Source: Ananas comosus (lineage: Eukaryota; Streptophyta; Magnoliopsida; Poales; Bromeliaceae). Taken from it: 64,000 nucleotides of DNA. Position 1 is the first letter of the stretch; each line of letters starts with the position of its first letter. Positions 57,830-64,000 of the stretch are shown one piece after another. Under the pieces are notes generated by a model. The model was given only the letters and a program-made list of their open reading frames with translations, was not told the DNA's origin and made no database searches. The DNA is taken from contig NC_033622.1 of NCBI RefSeq assembly GCF_001540865.1, positions 13,398,797 through 13,462,796 of the forward strand, written 5' to 3'. A program made the translations under genes and the position numbers.

Positions 57830-58304
57830 TAGAGATGTCAACGGATCGGATTCGGGGCGGATTTTTAAAAACCCGACTCGAAACCCGAGACCCGAACCCG
57901 AATCGGAACCCGACGGATTTTAAAAATCCATATCCAAACCCGAACCCGACCAAAAATCCGAAATCCGAACCCGAACCCGAACCCGAACCCGAAACAAATA
58001 TTTTTTTTTTCAATATTTCCAAATATATTATATTAAATCTAAATTTTTAAAATACAAATTCAAATATAACATCAAATTTTTATATATATATTATATATAA
58101 TACAAAATAAATTCGGATTCAGATCGGGTTCGGGTTCGAATTGGATACAATCAAAATCCATATCCGAATCTATATCCGTCGGGTTTCTATTTTTGATATC
58201 CATATCCGAATCCACATTCATATCCATCGAATATATCCGTTTTATTCGGATTCAAATTCGAATTCAAATAAAATTTCGGATATTCATATCCATTGACATC
58301 CCTG
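57830..58304. mobile_element. hAT-type MITE rich in CCCGAAC words
   Basis: The right end inverts to CAGGGATGTCAATGG and the left end is TAGAGATGTCAACGG. CACACACA flanks both sides (57822-57829, 58305-58312), an 8-bp duplication although in simple sequence. The interior is (CCCGAA)n on the left and (TCGGGT)n plus ATATCCGAAT words on the right, giving a long imperfect hairpin. Repetitive N-P-E-P frames here are not genes. Confidence 0.75.
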
Positions 58305-58312
58305 CACACACA

Positions 58313-60100
58313 CAAAAAGGTGCAGGTAATTAACATACATTTCATTTGGAGCAATGGTCTATGGGTATGTAGCTTTGATGGGAATCCTCTGATCTAAATC
58401 TAGTGGACATGATAATGGGACAGGAGAAGAGACAACCCCCCATCTGCTTGTCAGTCTGGTTGCAGACATTATGCCCACTTGACTTTAGTTGGTGGGCTGC
58501 TTTTGGTTGCACCAAACCATCTCTCATCTCTTTATCTCTCGATCTCTCTATCTCTCTACTATCTCTCACCATGGTGCATACAAGTCACACCCCAAGAAAA
58601 TGAAAAATAAATAAACAAACAAAATAAAACTAATTTTCCAGAGAAACTGTTTCCTGCACAAGGCGCATTTATGCAACCGTGCACCGCACTGTTGTTCAGT
58701 GGTACGTGTCTCGTTATTTACATTAATTGCTATTTAATTTGTAACTACAAAATACTACATTGATAATAATTGCAATGAAAAAAAAAGATACAGGACTCAT
58801 GGAAGTGCAAACTGTGCAGTGTCCAGATGCATGGGTACGACGGTGCGGGCGTTAGTTTCTGCATTTGTAGATTCCTAATATAAAACGTTTTAATCATGAA
58901 TTTTATATGGGTAATGTCCGAAACACTACTAGATGATTTTTATCAATATACATACATCAACATTATTATTGGGAACTGAAGTAGTTAGTACTCTACTTTC
59001 CCACTCCGCAAGTGAAAATGTCACTTTTTGTGAAGAGAAAAGCTTTCAATCTTTTTGGATTTGGCTCGGAATTATAGGTACTCAATTATGTAAATAATAA
59101 TAATGATAATAATACTAATAATAATAATAAGAGTAGGGGAGGCCCCAGGCCTTTCTCTTTTGTGTAGCTACTCCTAAGCAGTCTCCTTCACATGACCCCG
59201 AGAGGGAAGGGAAATTAAAGTCATGATGGCTAGAGAACGGATTATTCCATTTCCCTACCACAGGTGATCATGATTCTAATTTTTCCCCAATAAAAAGAGT
59301 CACATGAGACACATAAAGGGGCCAATTATTCACTAAAATCTTATACCCAATAACCCTACCCTTGTAGAACCAATCAAATTTGAAAAATTACCAGGCTTTC
59401 TTTTAAAAGAAAAGCAAAACCTTTTTACCATCTTTTGCTCACTATCCTACGTACAAACCTATTGGTAATGATATACAAGATCATTCTAAAAAGCAGGAAC
59501 TTAGAAGGGAGAGAAAGTGTGCAAATACCAAAAAGAATCGTATATTATTAATCAAATCTCTTTTTGTACATAAATAAAGCAATCTCTCTCTCTCTCTTCT
59601 CTCTTTTTTATTGGTTTGGTTGTGATTTAAGTAAGTTTAAGTGCCCATTGAAAAAAATTTTTGCTAAAATATTATTTGAACGTAGCTATCTAAAAGTATT
59701 ATAATATTACATAACTATCTACCCTAGAAGCTAATTTCAGCCTTTTCATTTGGATTTTTTTTCTTACAAAAATTTATTCAGTTTTACTGTTTTTCGAAAT
59801 AGGAAAAAAAAAATTAAAATGCCATCGAGCTATGTAAAAAAAGGCCATAATTAACACTCATTGTAACAAACCTTAATTAGATTTGTTGAATGAGTTGTGT
59901 GATGATCCAAAGGGCAAGATTGCTGCCACATGCAAGCATTTGTATCACACGCTGCTAATCCCAGGGTCCTTATTGCACCTCATTTTATTTATCATTCTTT
60001 GCTGAAAAAAGTGTATCAAAAGCACAAGATATTTTCCTTTATTTTATACCTTGTTCTGAAGATATGGGTTCTTCTACTTTTGTATGTTATAGGGTTTAGT
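58313..60100. other. Spacer downstream of the VQ gene, no gene seen
   Basis: The region is AT-rich with an (ATA/ATAATA)n stretch near 59095-59130. A CT-rich box at 58525-58568 stands out. No coding evidence. Confidence 0.4.
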
Positions 60101-60130
60101 GCATTCTAGGGAAACATTCATGTGGAGCAG

Positions 60131-60168
60131 TTAGAAGCCACGAAGAAGGGGTTTTCCCTTCGTGGGGT
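60131..60168. repeat. Short GC-balanced hairpin
   Basis: CCACGAAG at about 60138 pairs with CTTCGTGG about 15 bases later, with GGGG..CCC extending toward the loop. It is followed by an (AGC)n run at 60207-60250. The role is unknown. Confidence 0.5.
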
Positions 60169-60482
60169 CTTGCGCTTTTTATATCATCTTCTACGGCCGG
60201 GGGAAGCAGCAGCAGCAGCAGCAGCAGAAGCAGCTGCAGAAGCAGCAGCTATATATTCATTCCAGTTCCAAAATTTAAAGCTTTTTGGCGGCTATCGATC
60301 CCCCAAATCTCGCCACCAATCACTCCCCCTCACAATGAGCCAAAGGAATAAAAATTATTAATAAATGAAGCATTAAAAGAGAATCACATGAAACTAACAA
60401 ATCGATCCCACCTTACCTATTGACTCACTACTAGTACACCACCACCACCACCACCACCAAACTATTCGTGAATCTAGATCAC

Positions 60483-60488
<6 letters not shown>

Positions 60489-60524
<36 letters not shown>
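60489..60524. repeat. (CT)n microsatellite
   Basis: About 18 CT units, preceded by a (CAC)n run at 60436-60460. Confidence 0.9.
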
Positions 60525-60528
<4 letters not shown>

Positions 60529-61016
60529 ACCATATATTGCATGGTTCATAAATTCTATGCAGAATTAAGAGTACAAAAAATTTCTGCACACTAATAATTT
60601 AACACCGTCCATTCAAAATATAGAGCGCAACTCAACTGTTGACGGTGATCTTATAGCCGGCCTAGCGAGTGATCGAGATGCGCATGATATTGACCTGATC
60701 TGATCTGATCAGCGGACAAAATTTTTTTGCACACTGGTCCGAACGCAATACAAAATATTGGCACATGAAAACAAAGCAATGGGACGCACTGAATACGAAG
60801 ACAAAGACACGAGGACTGTTATCGAAATTTGTCTTAGATTGTATAGTAGTAAGAAGAGTCACGAAGAGAAGAAACCATATATATATATGTACGTCCAAAT
60901 AGAAAGAAGAGCAGAAGAGTATGAAAGTATAACACTAACTGCTAGTCAACGACGTCGTGTATCCTTCTCTTCCATGATCTTCTTCCTCCTCTACAGCCGC
61001 TAATCTAACTAATCTC

Positions 61017-61070
61017 CTAATGATCACGACGAGACGAACAAATCCAAGAATCCACCGTACCTTCGCCTAT

Positions 61071-61117
<47 letters not shown>

Positions 61118-62222
61118 ACCCCGCCGCGGCATTCTCAGACCCCTTCTCTGCATTGAACTGATCCGGCGCCGACGACCCCGCCGCCGAGGAGTAGTTCACC
61201 TTGCAGCTGCTTCCCCTCTGCTGCGGCGCCGACCCGGCGGCGTAATTTGGACCGGCGGGTCTCGATTGGCTTGCGGCGTTCCCTCCGGCCCAACCGGATA
61301 AGTCCTCGGACCCAATTAGCCCCGGAGGAAGCCCCACGTCGCCCGAGCCGTACTGGGTCGACGAGACCGTGAAATGAGGCGGCCTCGTGGAGAAGGTGAG
61401 CATGTTGGGCATGGCGTAGTTGGAAGGAGGCTGGGATTGGAGGAGAGATTGGAAGCTGAGAATGGGGTGCTGGGTATTGAGAAGAGAGTGCTGAGGAGAA
61501 GGTAGTTGGTAGTTAGTATTCGTTGGAGTAGTTAAATTACTACTACCGCTACTACTACTACAAGTAGTTAAAGTAGCTGTTATGGGGCTGGTATTAATAG
61601 CAGTCGAAGTAGAGGCGGTGGCGGTGGTGGTGGCCGCGGTATTAGCGGAAGTGGGACAAGAGGGAGAGGGCAAGGGGAGGAAAGGTTGGAGCTTTTGGGC
61701 GAAGGGGCGGAGGAGGTACGGGGGCTGCTGCGGCTGCGCGGCGGGGTCGGCGGCGGCGGCCGCGGAGGAGGAGGATGCGCCGCCGCCGCTGAAGAGGTGG
61801 CCGCCGAAGCGCGCGGAGGAGCGGTACTGGAGGGTGGTCGCTGCCGCCGCCGCCGCGGCGAAGGGCGGGGAGGGGATGCCGGTGAACTCCTGCACCATGG
61901 CGCGGAAGTTGGTGGTGTCGGTGGTCAGCACCGTCGTGGGCGCGCGCCGCGACGCGCGCGTGCGCTTCCGCGAGCTCCGCTGCTGCCCGGGCCCCGCCGG
62001 CGCGCTCGCCCCGGACGCCGCGGCGGCCGAAGCGGGAGCAGCGGGTCCGTGAGAGGAGGAGAGGAAGGGGCGAGAGGGGTTAGGGTTTGTTGGGGGGGGG
62101 GGCGGCGCGGGGGCGGGGGCGGGGGCGAGAAGGGAGGAGAAGGGAGGAGGGAAGTAGTATGGAGAAGGAGTCGACAGGGTGGGATGAGGCCGGGCCTCGG
62201 TGGAACAAGGCGGAGAGAGCAT
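61017..62222 (-). CDS. VQ-motif transcriptional co-regulator
   Basis: VQ proteins are plant nuclear regulators that bind WRKY factors or MAP kinases. The 401-aa frame has no intron. The VQ motif is FRAMVQEFTG at 106-115, preceded by the basic KRTRASRRAPTTVLTTDTTN stretch typical of a VQ subgroup. The rest is low complexity: AP repeats (33-43), alanine runs, poly-Thr and poly-Ala near 370-390. The end GTVDSWICSS is a conserved tail in this subgroup. The start is the first in-frame ATG; two out-of-frame ATGs lie upstream at 62376 and 62302, so either these are upstream frames or the N-terminus is misread across the poly-C run near 62090. The gene is GC-rich, and antisense frames are shadows. 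Confidence 0.85.
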
Positions 62223-62400
62223 CGGGGCGAGAGTCGAGCTGCGTCCGTCGCCGGCCCCGCGCCGCGCGCATAGAAATTGAACTCCCGCTCGGGCGAGTCC
62301 ATGGCTTGTGCGAAAAAAGAGAGCGAGACGAGAGAGAGAGAGCGAGAGCAGAGAGAGAAGAGAGGTGGAATTTCATGTAATAAATTAATTAATTTAATTA
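62223..62400 (-). promoter_or_regulatory. VQ gene leader with CT-rich tract and upstream ATGs
   Basis: The minus strand has CTCTCTCTTCTCTCTCTGCTC-like sequence before the gene and ATGs at 62376 and 62302 in other frames. The frames from these ATGs overlap the VQ start. Confidence 0.45.
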
Positions 62401-62884
62401 ACTAATAATTATTAATTAATTAATTGACTTAAGCGAGGAGAAAGGGAAATGGGGAGATCATACTAGAAGATTGGAGAGTAATACGAGGGAGTGGAAATAA
62501 GCAGGAAAGATGAGAGTGTTTGTTTGTAGGGAGCGTGGATTTTATTATGGCACATGGGGGGGGAGAAGGAGGAAAACTTTATGAAGAGAGTGGGGTAGTT
62601 TTAATTTCGCTACTGGGAACAAAGAGGAGAAAGATCTAATAATAAGGGATGGAGAAGAAGTGGGAGATGGAGAAGGGCGAGGAACAAAATAAACAAAGGT
62701 GCTTCTTTCGACTTCTGATGAAAGAGAGTGAAAGAGAAACGGAGGCGGCTTCGACTCACGTTCCAATTACAGGATCCTCCAGATATCGCATTGGTGTTGG
62801 CCCACCTACTATTTTATTGCCGCGCGCCTGCTGCCTCCTATTTCTATCTACCATATATTGCTTCATCGCCCCTCTAAATTATTG

Positions 62885-62937
<53 letters not shown>
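62885..62937. repeat. (TA)n microsatellite
   Basis: About 25 AT units in noncoding DNA. Confidence 0.95.
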
Positions 62938-62939
<2 letters not shown>

Positions 62940-64000
62940 ATTTCATCTTTAAAAATTATTTATTTAGATATACATTTTTTTTTCAAATCCAAAGGTTTAA
63001 ACAATAAGACAAGAAAAGGTAAAAAAAAAAAAAAAATCTAGTTATAGAGATATTAGGGTGTAATATTTATCCCTATAGCATATAGGTGTACATGTAGCAT
63101 TGCTTTAGAATTTTTGTTCAGTGAGTTATTATTATCTTTTTTTGTTCCATAAAATAATAAATTAAGAAAAGATGTACATACACCTCAACTGTGGGCTTCC
63201 CAACTTTTATTTATTTTGTTTGGACTAACATTACTTTTTAGGTTTTATTTACTCTATTTTAAATATTTTGGTTAATTGCATTAGGAATTTGCTTTTATTT
63301 AATAATAAATTTCACATTTCTGAAACATAATAAGTATCACAGTTTATATAGAACTTGTTAATTTAACAAAACCTTTGATTTTATTATTTGAAAATTCTAA
63401 GTTAAAATTAATAAAGAGAATAAAGGGTGATGATGCATCAATAAAAGGAAAAAAAAATATTCAGAAGCCTATTTGTAAGTAGTCATATTATGAGATAAAA
63501 TTTAACGGATAAAAATAATACACAAATTTATCGATTTATGCGGGACGAGCGATAATTCTTCTTTAGAGTTGAAAAGATTGTATTGAATCACAGTCAGTCA
63601 AAATAAAAAAAAGAGAAAATATTATTCAGCATTCATTGCATCCGCACATTTATGAACCGATTATCCTCTCACCTTTTTATTCCCCGTTATAATACATATT
63701 ATTATAAATTTGATATTAAATTAATTAGGTTAAAAATTTGAGCTAGAGCACAGGTGATCGATGACCCAATGGGTAGCAATAGCATGTACTAATGCACGGA
63801 GTTCACGCAATAATTTCTCCATAGGGAGCCAAAGGGGGCTATAATTGGAAAGCGAGGAGTAATTGTAGATGAGTAGTACGTGTGAAAGAGGCTGTGAAAA
63901 GTGTTAATAAGTCGCAAGAGTATGGGATTAAAATAACCCACCCAAAAAGAAAAAAGAAAAAGAAAAAAAGAAGACGTGTAGAAGTGTAGAGGGCAAATAT
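62940..64000. other. AT-rich spacer to the window end, nothing recognised
   Basis: No coding frame, tRNA or transposon ends were seen in this stretch. Confidence 0.5.

Noticed and set aside
57783..58050. Frames with repeated N-P and E-P or G-S-G-F
   Set aside because: They translate the CCCGAA words of a hAT MITE.
52800..60400. Gene-poor tract scanned for microRNA precursors
   Set aside because: I saw no known conserved plant miRNA sequence; a small-RNA search would be decisive.

Overview
The window is nuclear DNA from a flowering plant. Every recognised gene belongs to a plant family, most are split by GT-AG introns, and spacers are AT-rich and full of plant transposons and microsatellites. 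Several first exons are very GC-rich (RING ligase, membrane protein, MFS carrier, VQ protein), which is the pattern usual in monocots, so a monocot is the best guess; the species cannot be read from the sequence. One single N and one run of 16 N mark weak spots of a draft assembly.

Layout. 1-8.4 kb: two tandem minus-strand neprosin-like (DUF239) genes, each of six exons with identical exon lengths, separated and followed by miniature transposons. 8.4-12.4 kb: a nest of palindromic foldback elements, partly tandem. 12.8-16.5 kb: a ten-exon LIN1/CD2BP2-like splicing-factor gene (minus), then a tRNA-Arg(ACG) gene (plus) 100 bp from its start codon, then a five-coding-exon PPR gene (plus, 17.6-21.1 kb). 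22.0-25.3 kb: a two-exon RING E3 ligase of the MIP1/RF298 type (minus), ending toward the PPR gene. 26.1-26.7 kb: a single-exon C2-like protein of unknown role (minus). 26.8-33.9 kb: gene-poor, with SINEs, a Helitron-like end and a Mutator-like MITE. 34.0-35.3 kb: a plant membrane protein (minus). 35.5-41.4 kb: no gene seen. 41.5-45.0 kb: an eight-exon plastid-type methyltransferase (plus), facing a three-exon MFS transporter (minus, 45.7-48.6 kb) whose reading frame is broken in exon 2. 48.9-60.9 kb: gene-poor with Harbinger, Mutator, hAT and SINE-type insertions. 61.0-62.2 kb: a VQ-motif regulator (minus). 62.4-64 kb: AT-rich spacer.

The genes are mostly unrelated single loci and do not form a pathway or cluster. 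The main biological surprise is the neprosin pair: both copies appear to lack both catalytic glutamates and the usual activation segment, yet keep intact frames and splice sites, as expected of secreted pseudo-enzymes. The second point of interest is the transposon landscape, where target-site duplications, nesting order and a preference for (TA)n tracts can be read directly. I found no convincing wholly new system.
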